From positions 138,288 through 202,287 of the forward strand of contig NZ_GG729935.1 of the NCBI RefSeq assembly GCF_000160135.1: a DNA stretch of 64,000 bases, written 5' to 3'. Position 1 is the first letter of the stretch. Each line of letters opens with the position of its first letter. Shown piece after piece: positions 50,647 through 59,438 of the stretch. The notes under the pieces were generated by a model that ran no database searches, was not told the origin of the DNA, and saw only the letters and a list, made by a program, of their open reading frames with translations. The position numbers and the translations under genes are program-made. Origin of the DNA: Oribacterium sp. oral taxon 078 str. F0262 (GTDB lineage: Bacteria; Bacillota; Clostridia; Lachnospirales; Lachnospiraceae).

Positions 50647-53001
50647 TTAATGGATTTTTTTCAGCTTTGCGAAGGCCGCGAGCATCTTCTTCTGCCCCGC
50701 CTTGTCGAAAAGGACCGTGACCGTATAGTCTCTCTTTCCATCCTCGATCGCCTTCACGATGCCGTTTCCGAATTTCACATGGGAGACCCGGTCCCCGACG
50801 CAATAATCCAGCTTCTCCGCCTTTTGGATCTCGCTCCCCCTCTTCATAAGAGGCGGGATGCCCGGTCCGGAGGGAAAGCTGCCGCTCGCCTTTTTCAAAG
50901 CTTTTTGCAGGGCACTCCCGCCTCTTTCCTCCCCCCTTCTCCTCCAGGCCGTTCCCATAAAGGGGGTAGCGGAGAGATCGACGCTCCCCGAACGGATTTC
51001 CGAATCCCCCTCCCAGCGGCTCTCCGGATCAGAACGATAGAGCAGCTCCTTTTTCACAAGGAGATCCGGCATTTCCCGGATAAAGCGGCTCGGCAGCAGC
51101 CTTTGGAACTCCCCGTTTATCATCCGGGAGCGGGCGGAGCTCATGACAAGCTCCTCCTCCGCCCTCGTGATCCCGACATAGCACAGCCTCCGCTCCTCTT
51201 CCAGCTCCTCCGGCTCATTGATAGAGAGAAAGCCCGGAAACAGCCCGTCGCTCATGCCGACGAGATAGACCTTCGGAAATTCCAGGCCCTTGGCCCCGTG
51301 AAGCGTCATAAGCGTCAGACTGTCCTGCTCTTTATCGCTCCGGTCGAGATCCGAGATGAGGGAGACCTCCTCCAAAAAGGCGGAAAGCTTTACTTCCTCC
51401 GCCTCCTCCTGGAAGCTCACGGCCTTCGAGATGATCTCCTCAATATTCTCAAGCCTCGTCTGCGCCTCGACCTCCCCCTCGGCGCGGAGCTCATCCGCGT
51501 AGCCGCTGTCATCCCGGATGGATTCGATCAAAAGGCGAAGGCTGTAGCTTCCCTCTCTGCCCGGGGAAGCCGCCTCATCTAAAAGTCCCGCCTCCTTCAG
51601 GGCAGTTCTCCAGCCCTGAAGCATCTCCCGAAAGCCCCGGAGCGCCTTCAGTGCCTTCCCGCTGATCCCGATCTCTTCCGCCTGCGCGGAGGCCTCGGAG
51701 AGACTCAGACCCTCTTTCTCGGCACAGCGGCGGAGCTTCTCCAGACTCGCCGCGCCGATCCCCCTCCGGGGCACGTTGATAATCCGCTCAAAGGCGACAT
51801 CATCCTCCTCGTTTGCGATGAGCTTCATATAGGCCAGGATGTCCTTGATCTCCCGGCGCTGATAGAAGTTTACTCCGCCCACGATCTGATAGGGAATATT
51901 CCTTCGGATGCACTGCTCCTCGAAAAGCCTCGACTGCGCATTTGTCCGGTAGAGCACCGCCTGATCCCGGTAGGCTCTCCCGCAGCTCTCCACTTCCCTT
52001 AGCACGGCGAGGGCCTCCTCCGATGCGCTCTCATATTCCGTGAAGCTGACCTCCTTCCCCTCCTTCTTCTCCGTCCAAAGCCTCTTTTCCTTTCTCCCCT
52101 TGTTGTGGGAGATGACGGCATTCGCCGTGTCCAGGATCGGCTTCGTGGAGCGGTAATTCTGCTCAAGCTTCACCACCCTGGCGTCCGGCCAGGTCTTTTC
52201 AAAGGACAGGATATTCTCAAGATTCGCGCCCCGAAAGCGATAGATGCTCTGGTCGTCATCCCCCACCACACAGATATTTCGATTCCGCTCCGCGAGGAGA
52301 TGGACGAGCTCGAACTGAATATCATTGGTATCCTGGTATTCGTCCACCAGGATATAGCGGAATCTCTCCTGATAAAAGGAGAGGATCTCGGGATCCTTTC
52401 GGAAGAGCTCCACCGTTTTCAGAAGAAGATCATCAAAGTCAAGCGCATTATTCCGGCGAAGACGCTTCTCATAGGCTGTATAGCAGTCCGCAATCCGTTT
52501 CCCGCGAAGGTCAGCTCCCTGCTCCTTCTGGAAATCCTCCGCGGAGATTCCCGCATTTTTCGCGGCGGAGATAGCGGAGAGCACCGCCCTCTCCCGAAAG
52601 CTCTTCGGATCGATCTGGAGCTCCTTGAAGAGCTGACGCATCACCGTGCGCTGGTCCTCCGCGTCATAGATGGAAAAGTCCGGTCCATAGCCGATGGCCT
52701 CGATCCGCCTCCGCAGGATTCTGACACACATACTGTGAAAGGTTGAGACCCAGACCGCCGCGCCTCCCGCACAGAGCAGCTCGTCGACCCGCTTTCGCAT
52801 CTCCTCCGCCGCCTTATTCGTAAATGTGATCGCGAGGATGTGCCAGGGCGCCACGCCGCAATTCTCGATAAGATACGCGATCCGGTATGTGAGTACCCTG
52901 GTCTTTCCGGACCCGGCCCCCGCCAGGACCAAAAGCGGCCCCTCCGTCTGCTTTACCGCCGACAGCTGCTCTTTATTCAAGATCTTTTCCAGATCCTTCA
53001 T
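50647..53001 (-). CDS. pcrA: ATP-dependent DNA helicase PcrA/UvrD
   Basis: 784 residues, a superfamily 1 3'-5' helicase for repair and rolling-circle replication. Motif I LAGAGSGKT near residue 29, Ia ITFTNKAAEEM, II VDEYQDTN, III VVGDDDQSIYRFRGA, IV LEQNYRS, V LMTLHGAKGLEFP and VI VGITRAEEEL are all present. The C-terminal 50 residues (VGDRVSHVKFGNGIV...) form the PcrA tudor-like domain that binds RNA polymerase. The ATG at 52999-53001 has AGGAGAGAAAGC upstream. An in-frame extension of about 87 codons exists but consists of degenerate repeats and was excluded. Confidence 0.96.
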   Translation of the reverse strand: MKDLEKILNKEQLSAVKQTEGPLLVLAGAGSGKTRVLTYRIAYLIENCGVAPWHILAITFTNKAAEEMRKRVDELLCAGGAAVWVSTFHSMCVRILRRRIEAIGYGPDFSIYDAEDQRTVMRQLFKELQIDPKSFRERAVLSAISAAKNAGISAEDFQKEQGADLRGKRIADCYTAYEKRLRRNNALDFDDLLLKTVELFRKDPEILSFYQERFRYILVDEYQDTNDIQFELVHLLAERNRNICVVGDDDQSIYRFRGANLENILSFEKTWPDARVVKLEQNYRSTKPILDTANAVISHNKGRKEKRLWTEKKEGKEVSFTEYESASEEALAVLREVESCGRAYRDQAVLYRTNAQSRLFEEQCIRRNIPYQIVGGVNFYQRREIKDILAYMKLIANEEDDVAFERIINVPRRGIGAASLEKLRRCAEKEGLSLSEASAQAEEIGISGKALKALRGFREMLQGWRTALKEAGLLDEAASPGREGSYSLRLLIESIRDDSGYADELRAEGEVEAQTRLENIEEIISKAVSFQEEAEEVKLSAFLEEVSLISDLDRSDKEQDSLTLMTLHGAKGLEFPKVYLVGMSDGLFPGFLSINEPEELEEERRLCYVGITRAEEELVMSSARSRMINGEFQRLLPSRFIREMPDLLVKKELLYRSDPESRWEGDSEIRSGSVDLSATPFMGTAWRRRGEERGGSALQKALKKASGSFPSGPGIPPLMKRGSEIQKAEKLDYCVGDRVSHVKFGNGIVKAIEDGKRDYTVTVLFDKAGQKKMLAAFAKLKKIH

Positions 53002-53029
53002 GCTTTCTCTCCTCTTTCCTTTTTCCTTT

Positions 53030-53240
53030 TCTGCGCCTCGTTCGCTTTGCTCCTGCGCCTCGCCCGCTCTATCCCTATATCTCGTCTGCTCCGCTTCTTT
53101 CATCTGCCCGTTTCGCTCCCGGGTCTCATCCGCTTTGCTTCTGTACTTCATCTGCTTTGCTTCCGAGCGGACGGATTCCCGTCCTATATGTATCTCTTCG
53201 CTTCGTTTCCGGGCCTTTCCCGCTTCGCTCCTACACCCTC
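53030..53240. repeat. Degenerate 22-25-bp repeats between pcrA and the DUF1836 gene
   Basis: Plus-strand units such as CATCTGCTTTGCTTC, CATCCGCTTTGCTTC, CGTCTGCTCCGCTTC and CGTTCGCTTTGCTCC recur about seven times over 200 bp. They fill the 53002-53319 gap; no further gene is seen. The minus-strand frame is open and charged only because of the repeat. Confidence 0.7.
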
Positions 53241-53284
53241 CAACTCCGAGCTCTTCCCTCAAATCTCGTTTCGGAAACCATGTC

Positions 53285-53313
53285 TTGTCGCTGTATTTTC
53301 TCTATGCTATACT
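53285..53313 (+). promoter_or_regulatory. Promoter placing the start site at the DUF1836 ATG
   Basis: TTGTCG (53285-53290), 17-nt spacer, TATACT (53308-53313), then GAAAAT and the ATG at 53320. The expected start of transcription falls on or next to the A of the ATG, and no ribosome-binding site is present, so the mRNA would be leaderless. Confidence 0.7.
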
Positions 53314-53319
53314 GAAAAT

Positions 53320-53922
53320 ATGGACGATACGATTCTAAACGACTTAATCGAATATTTAAAGGGGCTTCATCACGTCCCGGCCTCGGAGATTCCATCGCTT
53401 TCTCTCTATATGGATCAGGTCACGGCTTTCATGGAGCGGCATCTCTCTTCGATCAAGCGTCATTCCGAGGACAAGATCCTGACGAAAACGATGATCAATA
53501 ACTATACCAAAAACAAGCTTCTCCCCCCGCCGGAAAAGAAGCGCTACTCGGAAAATCACATCCTTGTGCTCCTCTTCATCTATTATTACAAGGGCATCCT
53601 GAGCCTCTCCGATATTGAGACCATACTCCGCCCGATCGAGGATAAATACTTTGATGCGGGAGGCCCGCTCTCGCTGGAAGAAATCTATGAACGGGTTTTC
53701 TCCCTCGCGGACAGCGAAATGTCGACTCTCCTCTCCGATATCCGGAGAAAATATGAACGCGCAAAGGCTGTGTTCCCGGAGGAGGAGGAAAGGCTCTCTC
53801 CGAAGGAAAAGGAGGAGCTTCGTCTCTTCGCCTTCCTCGGAGAACTCGGCTTCGATGTCTATCTGAAACGGCAGCTCATGGAGCGGATCGTCGACCGGAT
53901 CCGAGAGGAGCATATTCCTTAG
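53320..53922 (+). CDS. DUF1836 domain protein
   Basis: 200 residues. The N-terminal half (TKTMINNYTKNKLLPPPEKKRYSENHILVLLFIYYYKGILSLSDI) is the DUF1836 core, which has the look of a MerR-like winged helix: an N-Y-x-K hinge, the pattern K-RY, and a helix-rich tail. Its function is unknown; DNA binding is plausible. The C-terminal part is acidic and helical. The start was fixed at the ATG immediately after a -10 box; longer frames run through the repeat block. Its last 4 nt overlap the stop of the convergent yerC-like gene. Confidence 0.85.
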   Translation: MDDTILNDLIEYLKGLHHVPASEIPSLSLYMDQVTAFMERHLSSIKRHSEDKILTKTMINNYTKNKLLPPPEKKRYSENHILVLLFIYYYKGILSLSDIETILRPIEDKYFDAGGPLSLEEIYERVFSLADSEMSTLLSDIRRKYERAKAVFPEEEERLSPKEKEELRLFAFLGELGFDVYLKRQLMERIVDRIREEHIP

Positions 53923-54227
53923 CTCCGCTCGCTCTTATCCTCAAAGCCAAGGCGCTGAAAAACCAGCTCATAGCCGTCCGCCCCATAATGAAGGGAACGG
54001 TTTACGCGGGAAATCGTCGCCGTAGAGGCTCCGGTCGCCTTCGCGATATCCAGATAGGTTTTCCCCTCCCGGAGCATCTTTGCGACCTCATAGCGCTGCG
54101 CCATGGAGAGAAGCTCATTGATCGTGCAGACATCCTCAAAGAACTTATAGTAATCCTCTTTTTCTTTTAGTACGAGCATCGCATCAAAAAGATGCTCAAC
54201 CTCCCCCGTCCTCAATTTATTATTCAT
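53919..54227 (-). CDS. YerC/YecD-type TrpR-like DNA-binding protein
   Basis: 102 residues. The TrpR-superfamily fold is clear: LFDAMLVLKEKEDYYKFFEDVCTINELLSMAQRYEVAKML, then the helix-turn-helix KTYLDIAKATGASTATISRVNRSL. The family is widespread in Firmicutes as a small regulator next to pcrA and related genes; its operator is unknown. The start is ATG with GGAGGTTTTCA upstream. It has its own promoter at 54362-54390 and a leader of about 130 nt. It converges on the DUF1836 gene with a 4-nt overlap. Confidence 0.92.
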   Translation of the reverse strand: MNNKLRTGEVEHLFDAMLVLKEKEDYYKFFEDVCTINELLSMAQRYEVAKMLREGKTYLDIAKATGASTATISRVNRSLHYGADGYELVFQRLGFEDKSERS

Positions 54228-54361
54228 TGAAAACCTCCAAAATCATAAGCTTTCGCATCCGGCTTCTCCGCCGGTAAATTTCTGTTCGCGAGCCCGGCGC
54301 TTCCGTACGCCTGGCTTTCCGAAAAGCCCGTCTTTACTTTTACGCTTTAGCAGCGAAAAGT

Positions 54362-54390
54362 ATTGTAGCATTTCCCGCGTCCTTTCGCAA
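54362..54390 (-). promoter_or_regulatory. Promoter for the YerC-like gene
   Basis: Minus strand TTGCGA (54390-54385), 17-nt spacer, TACAAT (54367-54362). Confidence 0.7.
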
Positions 54391-54539
54391 GAGAGCTTCT
54401 GAAGCATCCCCTCATTCTGAAAATTTCGGCAGAGGCTCAGGGAAAGTTTCCTTAGCTATGGGCCCTGCATATCGCCGGCTGCGGCAGGCGAATCGATGGC
54501 ATACCCTGCCGAGACGTCCACCGGAAGAAAAGCCGGAAG

Positions 54540-54800
54540 CTGCACCTTTCTTTCCTCCTCAGAATACTTCTTGTGCTTTCTCCCCAAGATGGAAGGACAG
54601 AATTCTCCATTCCCATTTCAGGAAAGTCCTACCATTCTCTTCTTCGCAGCCTTATACTTTATAATATCGATTAAGTAATTTGTACCGCAGGACTCCTGCC
54701 CTTTTCGGAAAGCTCCATTCCTTTTACAGCGGATCAGGTCCGTAATACCTGCCCCCACTCCCGGCATACATTTCCGCCTTATGTTCTTATGTCTTTTCTG
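54540..54800 (+). pseudogene. Remnant of a membrane-protein gene upstream of lipase copy B
   Basis: Matches the minus-strand remnant at 14760-15125. The plus strand reads PPQNTSCAFSPRWKDRILHSHF in one frame, then, after loss of one base relative to copy A, PFQESPTILFFAALYFI in another, and later PFRKAPFLLQRIRSVIPAP. Stops follow in each frame. No start or complete frame is left. The rest of the 54228-54911 gap holds the YerC promoter and no other gene. Confidence 0.6.
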
Positions 54801-54874
54801 ATCAACTTCCCGATGGATCAATCCCACAACAAAGGGGGAACAATCTCATTTTAATCCGCCGGAAATCTTCCTCC

Positions 54875-54899
54875 CCGTCCGGGGCAGCTGCCCCGACGG
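54875..54899 (+). promoter_or_regulatory. Hairpin in the leader of lipase copy B
   Basis: CGGGGCAGCTGCCCCG (54880-54895) is a perfect palindrome, lengthened by CCGT/ACGG outside. It is followed by AAACCCCTTTTTATGGAG and then the start. The copy A leader has a hairpin with different bases at the same place. Confidence 0.6.
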
Positions 54900-54923
54900 A
54901 AACCCCTTTTTATGGAGACAGCC

Positions 54924-57083
54924 ATGTTAGACGAATTCAGCAGAAAAAAGAAGATGATCACCGAATCACAGTCTTCCTCCCCAAAGGCGAAATCTTCTTC
55001 GCAATCCACTGATTCCGCCATTTCTCCTCCCCACATCGAGGCACCAAAGCTTGGCGTCTCCCGCCTTGCACAGCTCGAAAAGGCAAAAAGAGAGGGAGCA
55101 GACTACCAAAAGCAAAGAGGAAGAGAAGGGAAAAAAGAAGGAGAAACAGAACAGGACAGACGAAAAATAAGTCAGAGCAGGACCGGTGAAAAGCGGCCGA
55201 AAGCAAAAGCCCAGGCCCAAGCCTCGGATTCCATTCCTCCTGAGATGCAGTTCTCTCAAACCTTTATCGACAGCTTTTTTGAGGAGAGAGAGCCCATCCC
55301 TCCTCTTACGGAAGAAGAAGAGAGGGAAGTCTATCGGATTGTCAACGAATACTTTCTGGAGCACCCGCCTGAAGGTGCCGATTACCTCGTGAGCGGAGCG
55401 GCCTTTATCTGCAAATACTGTCAGGAGACGAACGGGAGCTGTGAACCTGTAAAAATCGAGCACGCCGATCACGGTGTCTATGCGGATCACGGGAGATTTG
55501 CACTCCTTGGCTCAAAGGATCAGATTGACAGCAATCATCCCTGCGGAAAATGCAAGTATCTGAAGCGTATCATCCCGGAACCGAGAGAAGCCGAGGTGAA
55601 GAGTATGCGTGTTCCCTGCACCAATGCTCCTCATTGGGAGAATACCCCTCCTGTTTACTTTCGGGATGGCAGCAGTGCGCTCACTATGAATTCCTACACG
55701 GTTTGCAGCTGCAATCCAGAAGCTATCATAAGGCCCATCTCTTCCGGACAGGAGTATATGAGAAAAGTTCTCCGTGACGATCGCAGCGGAAATCCGATTA
55801 TCATTGTCCCGGGAATTATGGGAAGTCGACTCTACAAGGATACTTCGGAAAATTCGGAAAGAAAGCGTCAAAGATATGATGCCAGCACAAGGATATGGGA
55901 CCCCAGTCCGTCCAGTATTTTCAAGGTTGACGATTATCTCGCACCAGAGTCCACGCTCCCCATTCTGGTCCGCCCCTGTGAGAATCAGAACTATGCCAAG
56001 CCCTGTTACGGCGAAGGGAGTGTAAAACTGGACGGAAGAGAATACGGTGCTCAGGAATTGGCGAAGGCCCTGGTGGATGGTCTCTGCGAATGTGAGAAGC
56101 TGGGTCATCGCCGGGTCTACATGTTCAGCTATGACTGGAGGCAAAGCAATTTTATAAGCGCGACGAAGCTCCGGAGATTTATCGAAAAGCTTTGTAAAGA
56201 GGAGGGATTTGAAAAGGTCGACCTCATCGGTCATTCCATGGGAGGCCTGTTGATCTCTTCGCTTTATGCTGGACATATCGTTGTCGATGGCATAGCAGAT
56301 CCTCTCTTTACGAGAAGGGACCTGTCGATCCGATCCAAGATCGATAAGATCATAACTCTGGGAACACCCTATGAGGGAGCGCCAAAGCTGATTGATGCGG
56401 TAATCAATGATCATATGTTCAGCTCGGATGTAGAACTCGATATAAAAGCTAACCTGTCTGATTTCTTTCTCGCTGCTTTTGGAAAGCTTTCAAAAAGGAT
56501 AAAGTCCTCCTTTCGGGGCGTCGCGGAGCTGATTCCTACCGAGAAATATGTCGGTACGGGACACGTCCATGTCAACATGCTGTCTTCTGCTTCGTCAAGG
56601 AAAGCTGTATTCGATTACAGCACAGACTATACCGATTATATAACCTGCTGCAAGAAAATCTTCAGCGAGGAAATTATAGAAAAAGCGATTCTCTTTCAAA
56701 ACGCTATCCGGGAAAACGGAAGAAATATTTTGTTTGGCTACCCGAAGGCTTTCTTCATCATTGGCACGGGATATCCCACTCTACATGAAATTTATCTTGA
56801 TAACGGAAGAGAGAAGCTTCAATACACTTGTTACGATAAAGACTTCCGCTCTCTCTATATAGAATCCGAGGAAAAATGCGGAGATGGGACCGTTCCCTAT
56901 TTCTCTTCAACAATGGGAGGCATTCTGCCTAGTATGGCAAAAGAACGTTTTTGCAGTTATCCGGTAAGACATGTGGAACTTTGCAGCTGCTCCAACTTCC
57001 ATTATATAAGAAAGGATAGAGTCAGTATCTTGGACAATATCGTCAACATTTTATTATATGGATCTATGTTGGCCCACGATTAA
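54924..57083 (+). CDS. PAAR-like (DUF4280-like) / LCAT-type lipase fusion, putative effector (copy B)
   Basis: 719 residues, paralog of the protein encoded at 12570-14687, with the same domain order. The charged N-terminus (about 1-105) is near-identical at its ends (MLDEFSRKKK; APKLGVSR.AQLEKAKREGADYQ). The PAAR-like part (about 155-280) has VSGAAFICKYC, GVYADHG, CGKCKY, RVPCTNAPHW, DGSSALTMNSYTVC and IIRPISSGQ. The LCAT-type hydrolase starts at IIIVPGIMGSRLYKD; the nucleophile is Ser438 in GHSMGG, Asp654 in GDGTVPYFSS and His683 in VRHVELCS. There is no signal peptide or TM helix. The start is the ATG with GGAG 6 nt upstream. The region after the nucleophile diverges most from copy A, which may reflect different lipids or immunity. 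Delivery by a contractile apparatus is possible but none is encoded here. Confidence 0.86.
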   Translation: MLDEFSRKKKMITESQSSSPKAKSSSQSTDSAISPPHIEAPKLGVSRLAQLEKAKREGADYQKQRGREGKKEGETEQDRRKISQSRTGEKRPKAKAQAQASDSIPPEMQFSQTFIDSFFEEREPIPPLTEEEEREVYRIVNEYFLEHPPEGADYLVSGAAFICKYCQETNGSCEPVKIEHADHGVYADHGRFALLGSKDQIDSNHPCGKCKYLKRIIPEPREAEVKSMRVPCTNAPHWENTPPVYFRDGSSALTMNSYTVCSCNPEAIIRPISSGQEYMRKVLRDDRSGNPIIIVPGIMGSRLYKDTSENSERKRQRYDASTRIWDPSPSSIFKVDDYLAPESTLPILVRPCENQNYAKPCYGEGSVKLDGREYGAQELAKALVDGLCECEKLGHRRVYMFSYDWRQSNFISATKLRRFIEKLCKEEGFEKVDLIGHSMGGLLISSLYAGHIVVDGIADPLFTRRDLSIRSKIDKIITLGTPYEGAPKLIDAVINDHMFSSDVELDIKANLSDFFLAAFGKLSKRIKSSFRGVAELIPTEKYVGTGHVHVNMLSSASSRKAVFDYSTDYTDYITCCKKIFSEEIIEKAILFQNAIRENGRNILFGYPKAFFIIGTGYPTLHEIYLDNGREKLQYTCYDKDFRSLYIESEEKCGDGTVPYFSSTMGGILPSMAKERFCSYPVRHVELCSCSNFHYIRKDRVSILDNIVNILLYGSMLAHD

Positions 57084-57095
57084 GGAGGCAATGCT

Positions 57096-57593
57096 ATGGA
57101 TAAAAATTCTATGTCCGGATCCTCACAGAGCTTCTTTCACAGGCTTATGCTTCCCTGGAAAGCTCTCTTTCAGTCTCCTGAGGGAAGGCGAAGGCTGCTC
57201 CTCTGCTTTCTGAAAAGGTTCCTCTTCACTTATCTCATTTTCTTCCTCTATATCCTCTTTGGCTATTTTCTCCTGCCTTGCATCCTGACTCACGAGCTTC
57301 CATCCGGTCCAAGCTCAGTCGGGGATTTTATCAGGCTTTTTGTGTTCCTCTTTCTTTATTACGCCGCGACAATTTTCTGTCCTTTTAGCACAGGAGGCAT
57401 GTTCTGTATCGGGGATGAGCTGTATCTATTTTATCTCATCCTCATCGGCCTCATCCTCTACTGGCTTTGGAAATTCTATCAGGAAAATGCGATCCAAATC
57501 CAGGATCCTCCTGCTCCCTCAAGCAATTCCGAAAAAACGCTCGCTGAGGGAAAGGCTGAGAATGATTTGGAAGCGGGAGAACAGGAGGATTGA
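57096..57593 (+). CDS. One-module relative of the locus A membrane protein, candidate immunity partner (locus B)
   Basis: 165 residues. SPEGRRRLLLCFLKRFLFTYLIFFLYILF (about 27-55) and LYLFYLILIGLILYWLWKFY (about 109-128) align with both modules of the 272-residue protein encoded at 10641-11459, most closely the second (shared CPF/WPF...GD segment). About three membrane spans, then a soluble acidic tail of 35 residues. It follows the lipase stop by 12 bp with AAGGAGGCAATGCT as ribosome-binding site, so the two are co-expressed. Being the only gene shared by both loci besides the lipase, it is the best candidate for the lipase's obligate partner. No function is assigned in any family I recognise. 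Confidence 0.8.
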   Translation: MDKNSMSGSSQSFFHRLMLPWKALFQSPEGRRRLLLCFLKRFLFTYLIFFLYILFGYFLLPCILTHELPSGPSSVGDFIRLFVFLFLYYAATIFCPFSTGGMFCIGDELYLFYLILIGLILYWLWKFYQENAIQIQDPPAPSSNSEKTLAEGKAENDLEAGEQED

Positions 57594-57608
57594 TTCCCGT
57601 AAAAAACA

Positions 57609-57687
57609 GGGCTGTCATATGACGGCCCTTGCCAATTGGTGAAAGGGGCTGCCGCACGAATCTCTTCGTGAGACAGCCCCTTTTTTT
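57609..57687 (+). terminator. Double hairpin terminator between locus B and the second deacetylase
   Basis: First stem GGGCTGTCAT/ATGACGGCCC (57609-57628), second AAAGGGGCTG...CAGCCCCTTTTTTT (57642-57687) with an inner CACGAA/TTCGTG stem. The T-run serves plus-strand transcripts; the A-run on the other side serves the convergent deacetylase gene. Confidence 0.88.
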
Positions 57688-59251
57688 ACTGCCAGCTGAT
57701 CGGCGTCGGGCGGCGCTGATCGAAGACCCTCTTGACATCCATCAGATCCGAGACGTGGTCCGCCTGCCCGGAGAAGGCTTCGTAGAGACGGTAGCCGTCC
57801 AGATTCCTCCTGCCCTGGCGCATGAAATCGTCCCCATACTGCACCCAGTACTGGCTGGAATCCACATTGCAAAAATAGTGGAAGCCATGCTCCTCCAGCA
57901 TGTTGAACTTGGCATCCTCCGCGTGGTTATAGACATGCCAGCCCTTGATATCCGCGCCGAAGGGGTAGATCAGGATATCGCAGGGATCCGGTAGCAGGGG
58001 CTCGACATTCCGCTTCCATTTCTCCGTATCCGTCGTCAGATCCTCGAGGGAGCGATTCGTGAAGTTGATATGCCCCCAGGAGTGGGAGGCAAATTCGTAG
58101 CCGTCCTCCTTCAGCGCTGCCGTGATCTTTTTCACGGTCTCCCGGTCCTCTTCGATCGACGGATTGGCCCGGTTCTTCGGATCCAGCTTCCCGGAATTGG
58201 CGTCGTAGGTCTCGTCGGTCCGGTAGCCGAGCGTGCCGTTATAGCCCGTGAGGGCAATGATGGCCTTGTGCCCGTGGTAGGCGAAGTCGGGGTGCTCTGC
58301 CACGAATTTATCGAGGATCGGAACGATGTCATAATCCCCGGTCGTGACCTTCCCCTCGGAATCCGTATACTGGAGCGTCGGCTTCCCCGCATCATCCAGC
58401 ACCATTTTATCCGCAAAACCGTGTCCGGTCATATACTCGTAGTAGTTGACATCATCCTCCGACATGACAAAGGGCTTCTTCCCCTCCGGGAGCATGATCT
58501 TCTTCTGGACCATCTTCTTCGTGCCGTCCTCCTGCGTCTCAAGGGACGCGATATCATGGAGGTGCACCATGACGAAGCCTCTCTCATACATTTCCTTCAG
58601 GATCGCCTCAAATTCCGGGATTGTCGTCATGGCGGCATTGTAGGCCTTCCCCATCTTATCCTCCGTGAGAGCCCTTGTGGTGTCCACGATGAGCGAGTGG
58701 AAGAAGACATGCGGGATCTTCGTATTGTCCGCCTGAACGAGGGCGGCCTTCGCCGCTTCCAGCTCCGAGAGCTTCGCGGAAAACTCCGCATCCTCCGCAT
58801 AGGCCGAATTTTTCAGGAGCTCCTCTGCCCCGTCGTAGTCATACTGCTTTGCAAGGAGCTCTGCCTTCCCGAGGATTTCTGCCTTATTATCCTCTGTACT
58901 GCTCTCCTCCGGCACCGCACTGCTCTTTTCCGTCTGCGGGGCCGCCGTGGTCTTTGCCGCTTTGCTCCCTGCGGCGGGGAATGTGAGGTGGGATCGAAGT
59001 CTCGGGAAGGCGAAGACCGCGGCCGCGATGACGGCCGCCAGGAAGAAAAGGAAGAGGAAGCAGTGAAGCTTCAGCTTTTTCTGCCGCAGCTTCCGGCGCT
59101 CTTCCATCTTCTTTCGGTGCTCGAGGAGCTTCTCGCGGTACTCCCTTTCGAGCTTCTCCGAGTATTCCGAAAAGCGCTCCTCGTCGGATTTCCGATTCCG
59201 CTTCTCCGGCTCCTTCTCCTTCATCTCTTTCCTGCTCTTCTCTTTATCCAT
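57686..59251 (-). CDS. Membrane-anchored polysaccharide deacetylase (second)
   Basis: 521 residues. Residues 1-60 are highly charged and cytoplasmic, with a TM span at about 62-83 and a linker. The NodB-like catalytic region comes late: VMSEDDVNYYEYM (metal-binding Asp pair), YEFASHSWGHINF (His pair), and ILIYPFGAD, in CE4 order. Between the first two motifs is an insertion of about 130 residues. Residues 125-180 have TPR-like helices. The substrate is probably a cell-wall or capsular glycan outside the membrane. The start is ATG. It ends at the shared terminator of locus B. Confidence 0.85.
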   Translation of the reverse strand: MDKEKSRKEMKEKEPEKRNRKSDEERFSEYSEKLEREYREKLLEHRKKMEERRKLRQKKLKLHCFLFLFFLAAVIAAAVFAFPRLRSHLTFPAAGSKAAKTTAAPQTEKSSAVPEESSTEDNKAEILGKAELLAKQYDYDGAEELLKNSAYAEDAEFSAKLSELEAAKAALVQADNTKIPHVFFHSLIVDTTRALTEDKMGKAYNAAMTTIPEFEAILKEMYERGFVMVHLHDIASLETQEDGTKKMVQKKIMLPEGKKPFVMSEDDVNYYEYMTGHGFADKMVLDDAGKPTLQYTDSEGKVTTGDYDIVPILDKFVAEHPDFAYHGHKAIIALTGYNGTLGYRTDETYDANSGKLDPKNRANPSIEEDRETVKKITAALKEDGYEFASHSWGHINFTNRSLEDLTTDTEKWKRNVEPLLPDPCDILIYPFGADIKGWHVYNHAEDAKFNMLEEHGFHYFCNVDSSQYWVQYGDDFMRQGRRNLDGYRLYEAFSGQADHVSDLMDVKRVFDQRRPTPISWQ

Positions 59252-59371
59252 TCCGTCTCCACTTCACTCTTCCCTGCCCTCCGCTCTCCCGAAGACGCAT
59301 ATGGGGAGGGAGAAAGCGCATGACATCGGTATCAGTCTATCGCGAAATTCCCCGATAGGCAAGGGAGATTC

Positions 59372-59399
59372 TTGACAAGGATTTCTCCTTTGCTATAAT
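59372..59399 (+). promoter_or_regulatory. Consensus promoter for the DegV gene
   Basis: TTGACA (59372-59377), 16-nt spacer, TATAAT (59394-59399), both hexamers matching the sigma-A consensus. The leader would be about 33 nt. Confidence 0.85.
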
Positions 59400-59438
59400 A
59401 AGTAGTATTCAAAACCACGTTAGGAGATACTTGAAATT

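Noticed and set aside
53002-53262. N-terminal extension of PcrA
   Set aside because: The in-frame segment is repeat translation (Arg/Glu/Lys-rich). The family starts at MKDLEKILNKEQ, which has a good ribosome-binding site.
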